Assembly (NCBI GenBank): GCA_002422945.1
Contig: DITW01000086.1
Coordinates: forward strand, 47,736 to 60,656
Source: Sphingomonadales bacterium UBA6174
Lineage (GTDB): Bacteria > Pseudomonadota > Alphaproteobacteria > Sphingomonadales > Sphingomonadaceae
Reading direction: 5' to 3'
DNA length: 12,921 nucleotides
In this document: positions 6,638 to 12,921 of the stretch, one piece after another
How the letters are laid out: each line of letters begins with the position of its first letter
Position numbering within the stretch: the first letter of the stretch is position 1
Notes under the pieces: generated by a model
What the model was told of the DNA's origin: nothing
What the model saw: the letters and a program-made list of their open reading frames with translations, nothing else
The model's database searches: none
Position numbers and translations under genes: made by a program

Positions 6638-6670
6638 AGTTGGCGTTGGTCGCATAAGGATGGGAATAAA

Positions 6671-7264
6671 ATGTTCATTCAGAACATTGGCTTTGGTGGC
6701 AATGTGCATCAGTTGATGTTGACATGGCGTGGTGCGTTATTTGTCGCATTTTTGCCGGTTGCGCTGGTGATGGCGATCTTGTTCGCATCGCCCGGGACGG
6801 CGGCTGCCAATGTCCTTGGTCCGCATGCCGCCCGATGCGGCGCAGGCGCGGCGTCCGCTGTGCTGGTCGAGGTGACGGGCCTGAAGCTGCGGCGCGGTTC
6901 GTTGCGGGTCCAATCTTATGGCGGCAATCCATCACAATATTTTGAAAAGGGCGCGTGGCTGGAACGAATCGATGTGCCGGTGCCTGCAACCGGCAGCGTG
7001 TCGATCTGCGTGCCGGTGCCAAAGCCGGGCGTTTATGCGATTTCGGTGCGTCACGATCTGAACGGCAATCACAAGTCGGACATGGCGGACGGTGGCGGCA
7101 TGTCGGGCAATCCTGAAATGTCGCTGATGGGGCTGATCATGAAGAGCAAGCCATCGCCGAAAGAAGTGGCGTTCAATGTTGGTCAGGGGACTCGGGTGAT
7201 CACGGTGGTCATGAATTATGTGCAGGGCGGCTCGTTTCGCCCGGTGCGGGATGTATCGAGATAA
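6671..7264 (+). CDS. Secreted DUF2141-domain protein
   Basis: The 197-residue product has an N-terminal hydrophobic segment at about 22-41 (FVAFLPVALVMAILFASP) followed by GTAAA at 42-46, a likely signal-peptide cleavage region; the mature protein is exported. The rest resembles DUF2141 proteins: a beta-rich domain with LVEVTGL near the start, ICVPVPKPGVYAISVRHDLNGN in the middle, and a DLNGNHKSD loop that looks like a calcium-type turn. The function of this family is not known. ATG 6671 has GGGA five bases upstream and AAGGA further up. The next gene starts three bases after its stop, so it heads a three-gene operon with a lipid kinase and a Tam41-like protein. That context suggests a periplasmic role linked to a lipid product, which is inference only. 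Confidence 0.8.
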   Translation: MFIQNIGFGGNVHQLMLTWRGALFVAFLPVALVMAILFASPGTAAANVLGPHAARCGAGAASAVLVEVTGLKLRRGSLRVQSYGGNPSQYFEKGAWLERIDVPVPATGSVSICVPVPKPGVYAISVRHDLNGNHKSDMADGGGMSGNPEMSLMGLIMKSKPSPKEVAFNVGQGTRVITVVMNYVQGGSFRPVRDVSR

Positions 7265-7267
7265 TCC

Positions 7268-8233
7268 ATGCTGATTAAGGTCGCACTCATCTCCAATCCC
7301 CGGTCGAGCGGCAACAAGGCGTTGTTGCCGCGCATCCGGCGTTATTGCGCCGACCATCCGGAGATTTTCCATTATGAGGTGGAGCATGTCGACCAGATTG
7401 CCGAAGCGATGGCGACGATTGCGCGGGTCAAGCCGCGCATTCTGGTCGTCAATGGCGGCGATGGCACGGTGCAGGCCGCGTTGACGGAATTGCACCTCGG
7501 CAATCATTTCGGCGATCATGTGCCGCCGGTGGCAGTGTTGCCCAATGGCAAGACCAATTTGATTGCACTCGATCTCGGCGCGCATGGCGATGCGATTGCG
7601 GCGCTGAGCCGTATCATGGCGCTGGCCGATACCGATTTCGCCGATCATGTCGTCGCGCGCGAGTTGATCTCGTTGACGGATGGCCATGTCGGCACCCGTC
7701 CGGTGCTGGGCATGTTTCTTGGCGGGGCGGGGCTGGCGGACAGCATCCTGTATTGCCGTCATAAATTATATCCGACCGGCCTGCCCAATGGCCTGTGTCA
7801 TATGCTGACATTTTTTGCGGTGCTGGCGTCGCTGATCCTGCGGGTGAAGGCCCGGTTCCTGCCGCCACAGCCAAGCCCGGTGCGGGTGTCGTTGCTGCGC
7901 GATGGTCAGTTGCAGGGCAAATTCGCCTTTTTGATCGTGACCACGCTAGAAAAATTATTGTTCGCCAGTGCGCCCAAGGCCAATGGTTCGATGCGTTTTC
8001 TCGCGATTGACCAAAGCCCGGTGGTATTATTGCGCGCCTTGTTTGCAGGGCTGTTCGGCAAGCTAGGGCGCGATCGCATGGCCGGGGTCTATGTCGAGCG
8101 CGGCGACGAGATTCAGATCGATGGCGATTGTTCCAGCGTGATTCTCGATGGCGAGATTTTTCAGGCGCGGCCCGGCTTTCCGATTGTGCTGCGTTCCACC
8201 GAACCCGTATCGTTTCTGCGCCTCGCGGCGTGA
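7268..8233 (+). CDS. Diacylglycerol-kinase-family lipid kinase
   Basis: This 321-residue protein has the DAGK catalytic-domain pattern: ISNPRSSGNK near the N terminus, the nucleotide-binding GGDGT at 63-67 inside ILVVNGGDGTVQAAL, a second glycine-containing block VLPNGKTNLIAL at 90-101, a GMFLGGAGLAD segment, and a C-terminal DGEIF like the IDGE strand of YegS/LCB5 proteins. These soluble or membrane-associated enzymes phosphorylate diacylglycerol, sphingoid bases or ceramide. The usual GTGN of the second block reads GKTN here, a departure that may reflect a different substrate or nucleotide grip. The Caulobacter ceramide kinase CpgB belongs to the same wider family, so ceramide is a real alternative in a sphingolipid-making lineage. 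The last gene of the operon begins in its stop codon (GTGA), so the two are coupled. Confidence 0.88.
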   Translation: MLIKVALISNPRSSGNKALLPRIRRYCADHPEIFHYEVEHVDQIAEAMATIARVKPRILVVNGGDGTVQAALTELHLGNHFGDHVPPVAVLPNGKTNLIALDLGAHGDAIAALSRIMALADTDFADHVVARELISLTDGHVGTRPVLGMFLGGAGLADSILYCRHKLYPTGLPNGLCHMLTFFAVLASLILRVKARFLPPQPSPVRVSLLRDGQLQGKFAFLIVTTLEKLLFASAPKANGSMRFLAIDQSPVVLLRALFAGLFGKLGRDRMAGVYVERGDEIQIDGDCSSVILDGEIFQARPGFPIVLRSTEPVSFLRLAA

Positions 8234-9117
8234 GTGGATTGCGCGCCCTTGTCGCGGCTGAGCTTGCCCAGCCGGCCGATCCGCGCGTGTCGGCGTTTGC
8301 GGCGGATATTGCGGGCCGTTATGGCGCGGCGGCTGAGGCGGTGCTGTTTTACGGCTCTTGCCTGCGTGAGACCAAGCTCGATGGGCTGATGCTCGATTTC
8401 TACCTGATTGTGCGGGATTATCGCGCGGCCTATCCGCAGGGCTGGATGGCGGTGGCGAATCAATTGGTGCCGCCCAATGTCTTTCCGGCGAGCCATGCCG
8501 GGCTGATCGCCAAATATGCAGTGCTTTCGGTCGAGGATTTCGCCCGGTTGAACCGGCGCGAGACGTTGAATGTTTCGGTTTGGGCGCGGTTCGCCCAGCC
8601 GAGCCGCCTTGTCTGGCAAGCGAATGACGCGGCAGGCATGCGGGCGGTGGATGCGGTGATGGAGGCTGCGCCGACCTTATTGGCGGCGGCGCTGCCCTTG
8701 GTCGAACAGGATAATGGCGATCCGCTCGCGATCTGGCGGACGGCCTTTGCCCTGACCTATGGCGCGGAACTGCGGGCCGAGCGCAAGACGCGGGCGGGAT
8801 CTGTGGTCGATGCCGATCCGGCGCGTTATCTGCTTTTCACGCCAGAAGTGATGGCAGCAGCGCGGGCGGGACGGCTGGACAGTCCGGCGACGGCGCGGCG
8901 ACGTTGGCGGTTGCGGCGCATTCAGGGCAAGTCGCTGACGGTGCTGCGGCTGTTGAAGGCGAGCCTCACCTATGCAGGCGGGATTGATTATCTCGCGTGG
9001 AAGATCAGCCGTCATAGCGGCCATGCCATCGTGATCCGCCCTTGGCAGCGGCGCTGGCCGATACTGGGCGCAATCACGCTATTGCCGCGCCTCGTGAGGC
9101 ACGGCGCGGTGCGTTAA
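8230..9117 (+). CDS. Tam41/Mmp37-like nucleotidyltransferase (putative phosphatidate cytidylyltransferase)
   Basis: The 295-residue product has no signal peptide. Its pattern matches mitochondrial Tam41, which makes CDP-diacylglycerol from phosphatidate and CTP. In order: FYGSCLRETKLDGLMLDFYLIV at 40-61 (a nucleotidyltransferase GS motif with D52 and D56), LIAKYAVLSVEDFARL at 92-107, LAAALPLV then FALTYGAELRAERKTRAG at 173-190, and a basic C-terminal part with GKSLTVLRLLKASLTYA at 233-249. These blocks correspond to Tam41 GSG/DF, KYGV, LSYxGDxRM and the C-terminal KG...K.xxYA region, recalled from the family and not aligned by program. GTG 8230 is preferred because it overlaps the kinase stop as GTGA; the frame is open further upstream. 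The TAA lies inside the first of three tandem hairpins. Phosphatidate or ceramide phosphate from the adjacent kinase would be the natural substrate. Confidence 0.68.
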   Translation: MSGLRALVAAELAQPADPRVSAFAADIAGRYGAAAEAVLFYGSCLRETKLDGLMLDFYLIVRDYRAAYPQGWMAVANQLVPPNVFPASHAGLIAKYAVLSVEDFARLNRRETLNVSVWARFAQPSRLVWQANDAAGMRAVDAVMEAAPTLLAAALPLVEQDNGDPLAIWRTAFALTYGAELRAERKTRAGSVVDADPARYLLFTPEVMAAARAGRLDSPATARRRWRLRRIQGKSLTVLRLLKASLTYAGGIDYLAWKISRHSGHAIVIRPWQRRWPILGAITLLPRLVRHGAVR

Positions 9118-9191
9118 GCACCGGCCGACTAGGTATCGCGGTGCGTTAAGCACCGGCCCGCAAAGGACGCGCGGTGCGTTAAGCATCGGTC
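9106..9191 (+). repeat. Three tandem palindromic repeats, period 32-33 bp
   Basis: Copies start at 9106, 9138 and 9171. Copies 1 and 2 share 21 identical bases, centred on CGGTGC-GTTAA-GCACCG, a six-base-pair stem with a five-base loop. Copy 3 has a C-to-T change (GCATCG) that keeps pairing as G-U in plus-strand RNA only. The loop TTAA of copy 1 provides the TAA stop of the Tam41-like gene, so the array grew out of the gene's last codons (GCG GTG CGT TAA). The 3' ends of two convergent genes face each other here and neither has an ordinary terminator. Confidence 0.85.
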
Positions 9192-9209
9192 TTTAAGGGG
9201 GCGAAGCGC

Positions 9210-10166
9210 TCAATCCTTGATCCATTTGCCGCTGTCGCGATATTTTTCGACAATGTTGGAATCTGGCGTCCACTGGTTCGCTGCAGTTGCAGATTCAGGC
9301 GTAGGCGCAGATGCGACCTTGGGCAGGGCCGGGAAGGCGGTGCCAGCGAACAATGGGTCGATGGGGGCCACCAACATATCGGCGGCGCGCGGATGGGGGA
9401 TGGGTAGCGGTTCCAGCCCTGTGTAGCGGGCAGTAAACGCCGGGGCCTCGCCCGCCTGTCCCGGCCAGCGATAGAAAATATGCGCGCCGATGATCCCGGC
9501 CTTGCGCAAGCTGTTGCCCCAATAAGGCGCGACGGCCAGCGTGTGATAATGTGTCGCCAGCCCGATGGGCGCATGGACATAGCCATTAAGCGCCTCCATC
9601 GCATGTCGGCGCGCCCGCGCCCAAGGGGCGCTCATTGGCACGCGGGCGGTGGAGCCGTCGCAGCTGAAAGTGAATTGGCAGCCGGTCGCGCGTTCTGACC
9701 CCTGATAGATGACATCGCAGATATTGTGGGGATAGGCCGGATGGCGCACTCGGTTAAGAATGACTTGCGCCACGGCGCGCTGGCCGTCGTCCGGTTCATT
9801 TGCGGCTTCATAATAAATGGCGCTGGTCAGGCACAAGGTCGCGCGAAAACGGGTGAGGGCGGACATGCCTTGCAGGGAAAATGCCGCCGCTGCCGGGCCG
9901 GGATCGAAGCGGCTTTGCGTGATGAAAGGGGCCGATGGGGTTGGTGAGGCCGGGCTGTCGGGCGCGGGGGTAGCGATTGAGGTTTCGCTCGCATCCAGGT
10001 CGTTGACAGAAATGCGGTGGGGTTCGGCGTGCAAGCCATAGGTCAGTTGCAGGGCAATCAGGCACAGGCCGAGCAATGCAGCCGCACAGCGACGCTGCAA
10101 TGCGCGTCGCCTGCGGTAATATTGAATCGGCTGTCGCCGTTTGATGGTCCAACTCGTGCTGATCAA
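9210..10166 (-). CDS. SleB-type cell wall hydrolase
   Basis: The 318-residue product has a basic N terminus (RRQPIQYYRRRRALQRR) and one hydrophobic segment at about 28-45, a signal anchor or uncleaved signal. A proline-rich low-complexity linker (60-80) leads to a Hydrolase_2 (SleB) domain from about 108: LTSAIYYEAANEPDDGQRAVAQVILNRV, with E120 as the likely catalytic glutamate, then NICDVIYQG, CQFTFSCDG and THYHTLAVAPYW. SleB-family enzymes cleave peptidoglycan; in non-sporulating bacteria they act on the growing or dividing wall. An in-frame TAA lies three codons before TTG 10166 and no ATG occurs before the domain, so the start is TTG here or a later TTG; the ribosome site is weak. The C-terminal 50 residues are a linker-like tail. 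It lies 99 bp after the TonB receptor and may be co-transcribed with it. Confidence 0.85.
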   Translation of the reverse strand: MISTSWTIKRRQPIQYYRRRRALQRRCAAALLGLCLIALQLTYGLHAEPHRISVNDLDASETSIATPAPDSPASPTPSAPFITQSRFDPGPAAAAFSLQGMSALTRFRATLCLTSAIYYEAANEPDDGQRAVAQVILNRVRHPAYPHNICDVIYQGSERATGCQFTFSCDGSTARVPMSAPWARARRHAMEALNGYVHAPIGLATHYHTLAVAPYWGNSLRKAGIIGAHIFYRWPGQAGEAPAFTARYTGLEPLPIPHPRAADMLVAPIDPLFAGTAFPALPKVASAPTPESATAANQWTPDSNIVEKYRDSGKWIKD

Positions 10167-10265
10167 CGCAACTTACTCAATTTCGATTATGGCGCGGGTT
10201 TTACATGATAAACTGCCCGTTGGCTTCCCCCATTTTACGCCCGTCCCGTTGTGAGACGAACTTTA

Positions 10266-12317
10266 TCAGCCGCCGAAATTGAGGCCAATCCACAAGGTGC
10301 GCGGGGCCGCGCGTTCAATCACTCCGTTGGTCGCAATGCCGGATTCGATCCGCACATCGGCCAGATTCTCACCGCGCAATTCGATCGCCAAACCCCGGCC
10401 CAATGGCCAGCGGATCAGGCCGTCGACTGTCACCGCATCGTGCAATTTCTGGCTGTTGAGGTCGTCTTCATATTGAGCGCCGATATAGCGCAGGCTGGTC
10501 GAGACCAACGGCCCGGTGGCACGGCCATAGCCCAATGTCACCGCCCCAAGGTGGCGCGGGGTCTGGGCGGGGCGGAGCCCGTTTAGCGCGGGCGAGATGG
10601 CACCCCCTCGCACCTTGGAACGGGTGTAGCTGTAATTGCCGTTCAACTGCCACAGGCCATATTCCAGTCCGGCGTTCAGCTCAAACCCCTGCGCAGTGAT
10701 GCGGTCGAGATTCCGCCGTTTCCGGACAGTCGGGCTTTCGGAGACATTGGCGATGGCATCATCCAGTCGGTTCCAAAAGACGGTTGCACCCAGATGCACG
10801 CTGTTGAGCGGGCGATAGTCCAGCCCAGCCTCCAGCCCGCGCAGTCGTTCCGGCTGGAGCGCCGCATTGGCGTTGGTGGTGATGCTGCCGAGCCGGAACG
10901 GACGATAGAGTTCGTTCAAAGTCGGCAGTCGCCATGCCTGATAGGCGGCAGCGCGGAAATGGATGGCCGAGGGCCGCCATGAAAGGCCCAAACGCATTGT
11001 CGGTTCGGTGCCGCTGCGATCCGCATAGATCCTGCTGCTGCCAAAGACCGTGCCGGTGGCAATCGCGCTTTGGCGCAGGAAGCCGTTCGTCAGTTTCCAG
11101 CGGTCGACGCGACCCGACAGGCTGACGCCCAGATGCGCATCCGGGTCTTCCCAGCCAAGCGTGCCGAACAGGCCGAGGTCATCGCTATCGCCGCCCGAAA
11201 TGCGCAGATTGTCAAAGGCCTTGGCAACCGCGTTATAGCTGTAACGCTCGCGCGATTGTCCGGTCAGGAAGCGGCCATCGCCGCCCAAGGCCAATGTCCA
11301 GCCATCTGGCAAGGGCGGGCGAATTTCGACCTTGAAGCCGCCACCTTCCGCCGGGACCGTATATTGGTCGAGCGTGGGGGTGACATTGGTTCGGCTGGTA
11401 TCCGCGCTGGCGAAGCCGCTGGAAAAATCGCGATATTGATAATATCCGAGGATTTCCCATGCCCAATCGCCTTGATGGAGCAGGCGCAGGCTCATGTCGA
11501 AGCCTTGCTGGTTGTTGTCGGTCAGGATCAGGCCGCGTGCGCGCCGATCTTCGGCATAGATGCCCGATGCCTGCAATTCGGTGTCGTCGGCGATGGGGGC
11601 GACTGCACGGGCTTGCAGGCTATATTGGCGATAGGGCGCGGCGCGGTCGGCAGGCCCACGTTGCGAGGCGATGACCGGGATGAAGCCGTCGCCCCGGCTA
11701 TAATCGCCATTGAGCGAGACGAACCCGCCGCCCAATTGTTGCGTGAGCGCCGCCGAACCGGTGCCGCTGTCGCGGCTGCCATAGGCGATGCTGGCTTCCA
11801 CCGGGTTGCTGTCGCGTGGGGTGCGGCTGAACAAGGCGATGGTCCCGGCGATGGCGCCCGCGCCGTGATTGACCGACCCGCCGCCGCGCAGGACATTGGC
11901 GCTGCCGATGCGGACAGGTGCAAAAGCGGGGAAGCCGACCCAGCCGCCGAAGGGGTCGGCCATCGGCACGCCATCCAGCAGGATCAAGGCCCGGCTGGAG
12001 GCATTGCCGCCAAGGCCGCGCATCGAGGCGCCCTGGCTGGTCGGATGGGCGGAGCGGCTGTCCGACCGTCGAAATTGCATCAGCCCCGCCTGATCGCGCA
12101 GCACGTCCTCCATCCGATTGGAGGCACTGCGGCGCAAGCTTTCGCGGTCGATCGTGAGAAGATTGCCCGCCGCCGCCGGATCGTTGAGTGGTAAGGGTTG
12201 GCCGGTGACGACGATCTCGCCGGACCCATTCTCGATACTCGTCGCCCGTCCGGCGGTCGGCACAGCCACAAGGACCGCCGACAGCACGGACGTGAGCATA
12301 TATTTACAGGACATCAT
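10266..12317 (-). CDS. TonB-dependent outer-membrane receptor
   Basis: The 683-residue product has a signal peptide (about 1-25, with LTSVLSAVLVAVPTAGRA), a TonB-box-like EIVVTGQ at 34-40, a plug domain from about 45 to 165 (MEDVLRDQAGLMQF, then SMRGLGGNASSRALILLDGVPMADPFGG and NVLRGGGSVNHGAGAIAGTIAL), and a beta-barrel to the end. Aromatic girdle and alternating strands occur throughout (for example NGNYSYTRSKV, IELRGENLADVRIE), and it ends LWIGLNFGG. Such receptors import iron complexes, cobalamin, sugars or other scarce molecules using TonB energy. The plug resembles BtuB-like receptors, but the substrate cannot be read from the sequence. ATG 12317 or 12314 is preferred because GGTGA lies just before them and the signal peptide starts there; the frame is open upstream into clpX. 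It begins 25 bp after the clpX stop. Confidence 0.93.
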   Translation of the reverse strand: MMSCKYMLTSVLSAVLVAVPTAGRATSIENGSGEIVVTGQPLPLNDPAAAGNLLTIDRESLRRSASNRMEDVLRDQAGLMQFRRSDSRSAHPTSQGASMRGLGGNASSRALILLDGVPMADPFGGWVGFPAFAPVRIGSANVLRGGGSVNHGAGAIAGTIALFSRTPRDSNPVEASIAYGSRDSGTGSAALTQQLGGGFVSLNGDYSRGDGFIPVIASQRGPADRAAPYRQYSLQARAVAPIADDTELQASGIYAEDRRARGLILTDNNQQGFDMSLRLLHQGDWAWEILGYYQYRDFSSGFASADTSRTNVTPTLDQYTVPAEGGGFKVEIRPPLPDGWTLALGGDGRFLTGQSRERYSYNAVAKAFDNLRISGGDSDDLGLFGTLGWEDPDAHLGVSLSGRVDRWKLTNGFLRQSAIATGTVFGSSRIYADRSGTEPTMRLGLSWRPSAIHFRAAAYQAWRLPTLNELYRPFRLGSITTNANAALQPERLRGLEAGLDYRPLNSVHLGATVFWNRLDDAIANVSESPTVRKRRNLDRITAQGFELNAGLEYGLWQLNGNYSYTRSKVRGGAISPALNGLRPAQTPRHLGAVTLGYGRATGPLVSTSLRYIGAQYEDDLNSQKLHDAVTVDGLIRWPLGRGLAIELRGENLADVRIESGIATNGVIERAAPRTLWIGLNFGG

Positions 12318-12342
12318 TTTCACCGGTGATAAGGATAAAGTA

Positions 12343-12921
12343 TCAGGCAGCGTCGCCCGCGGCTTCCTTGTCCTTCTGGGCATAGACCAGCACCGGTTCT
12401 TTCCGACTTTCCGCCACATCCTTGTCGATGATGACTTCATCAATGTCGTTGTTGCCGGGCAGGTCGAACATGGTGTCGAGCAAGATCAGTTCGAGAATCG
12501 AGCGCAAACCACGCGCGCCGGTTTTGCGTTCGATTGCCTTTTTCGCGATGGCCGACAGCGCGTCCTCGGTGAAGGTGAGCTTGGCCTCCTCCATTTCAAA
12601 CAATTTCTGATATTGTTTGACGAGGGCGTTTTTCGGCTCGGACAGGATCTTGACCAAGGCCGGTTCATCCAGATCTTCCAGCGTCGCGATGACGGGCAGA
12701 CGACCGACGAATTCGGGGATCAGGCCGAATTTCAGCAAATCTTCCGGTTCGCACTGGCGCAACACTTCGCCCGCACGACGTTCATCCGGCCCGGCGACAT
12801 GCGCGCCAAAGCCGATAGACTTGCCCTGCATGCGATCGCCGATGATCTTTTCCAACCCGGCGAACGCGCCGCCGCAGATGAAGAGGATGTTGGTGGTGTC
12901 GACCTGCAGGAACTCCTGCTG
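12343..12921 (-). CDS. clpX: ATP-dependent Clp protease ATP-binding subunit ClpX, C-terminal part
   Basis: The frame is open from the right edge to the TGA at 12343-12345, giving the last 192 residues; the N-terminal zinc domain and Walker motifs lie outside the window. ClpX unfolds proteins and feeds them to ClpP. Visible blocks are DTTNILFICGGAFAGLEKII, the ClpP-docking IGF tripeptide in GKSIGFGA, LIPEFVGRLPVIATLEDLDE, and the sensor-2 arginine region GARGLRSILE. The C-terminal tail is acidic and lysine-rich and ends in AAGDAA, typical of alphaproteobacterial ClpX. The TonB-receptor gene follows after 25 bp with no terminator, so clpX transcripts may read into it. Confidence 0.97.
   Translation of the reverse strand, partial: QQEFLQVDTTNILFICGGAFAGLEKIIGDRMQGKSIGFGAHVAGPDERRAGEVLRQCEPEDLLKFGLIPEFVGRLPVIATLEDLDEPALVKILSEPKNALVKQYQKLFEMEEAKLTFTEDALSAIAKKAIERKTGARGLRSILELILLDTMFDLPGNNDIDEVIIDKDVAESRKEPVLVYAQKDKEAAGDAA

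Noticed and set aside
9106..9191. CRISPR array or attachment site
   Set aside because: Only three short palindromic copies with 11-12 bp spacers of similar composition, no cas gene, no integrase and no tRNA; it does not fit either.
11070..12194. A 374-codon plus-strand open frame opposite the TonB receptor
   Set aside because: The frame is Ala/Gly/Arg-rich with no recognisable motif and lies wholly inside a well-supported receptor gene; it is an antisense shadow.

Overview
The window looks like chromosomal DNA from a GC-rich alphaproteobacterium, most likely a member of the Sphingomonadales. This rests on the style of the ribosomal proteins (a cysteine-free L33), the lptF/lptG, asd and clpX proteins, a TonB-dependent receptor, and short dispersed palindromes built on ATGCTGAAC-type arms. 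I identify the lineage by resemblance only; no search was run. Most genes are ordinary core genes. I see no tRNA, rRNA, insertion sequence, prophage or CRISPR array.

Layout from left to right. The 3' end of an oligopeptidase B gene (to 173) is followed by about 300 bp holding only palindromic repeats. rpmG (L33, minus strand) is bracketed by two UUCG-type hairpins, each followed by a T-run. A plus-strand block aguB-trmD-rplS (851-2828) ends at a strong terminator, and asd (2928-3953) follows with its own terminator. After a second palindromic repeat pair, lptG and lptF lie on the minus strand with a one-base stop/start overlap (TGATG). A 97-bp divergent intergenic region with an inverted repeat separates lptF from a plus-strand operon of three tightly packed genes: a secreted DUF2141 protein, a diacylglycerol-kinase-family lipid kinase, and a protein I read as a Tam41/Mmp37-like cytidylyltransferase. 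Three tandem hairpins close that operon. Facing it on the minus strand are a SleB-type cell wall hydrolase, a TonB-dependent receptor, and the C-terminal part of clpX, which runs off the right edge.

Several genes share an envelope theme: LPS export (LptF/LptG), phospholipid or sphingolipid head-group activation (the kinase/Tam41-like pair), peptidoglycan remodelling (SleB-like) and outer-membrane uptake. The most interesting part is the DUF2141-lipid kinase-Tam41-like operon at 6671-9117. If the reading is right, one enzyme makes a phospho-lipid (phosphatidate or a ceramide phosphate) and the next activates it with CTP. That would be a compact route to a CDP-lipid, using an enzyme family best known from mitochondria rather than the usual bacterial CdsA. 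This function is inferred from sequence resemblance and gene order.
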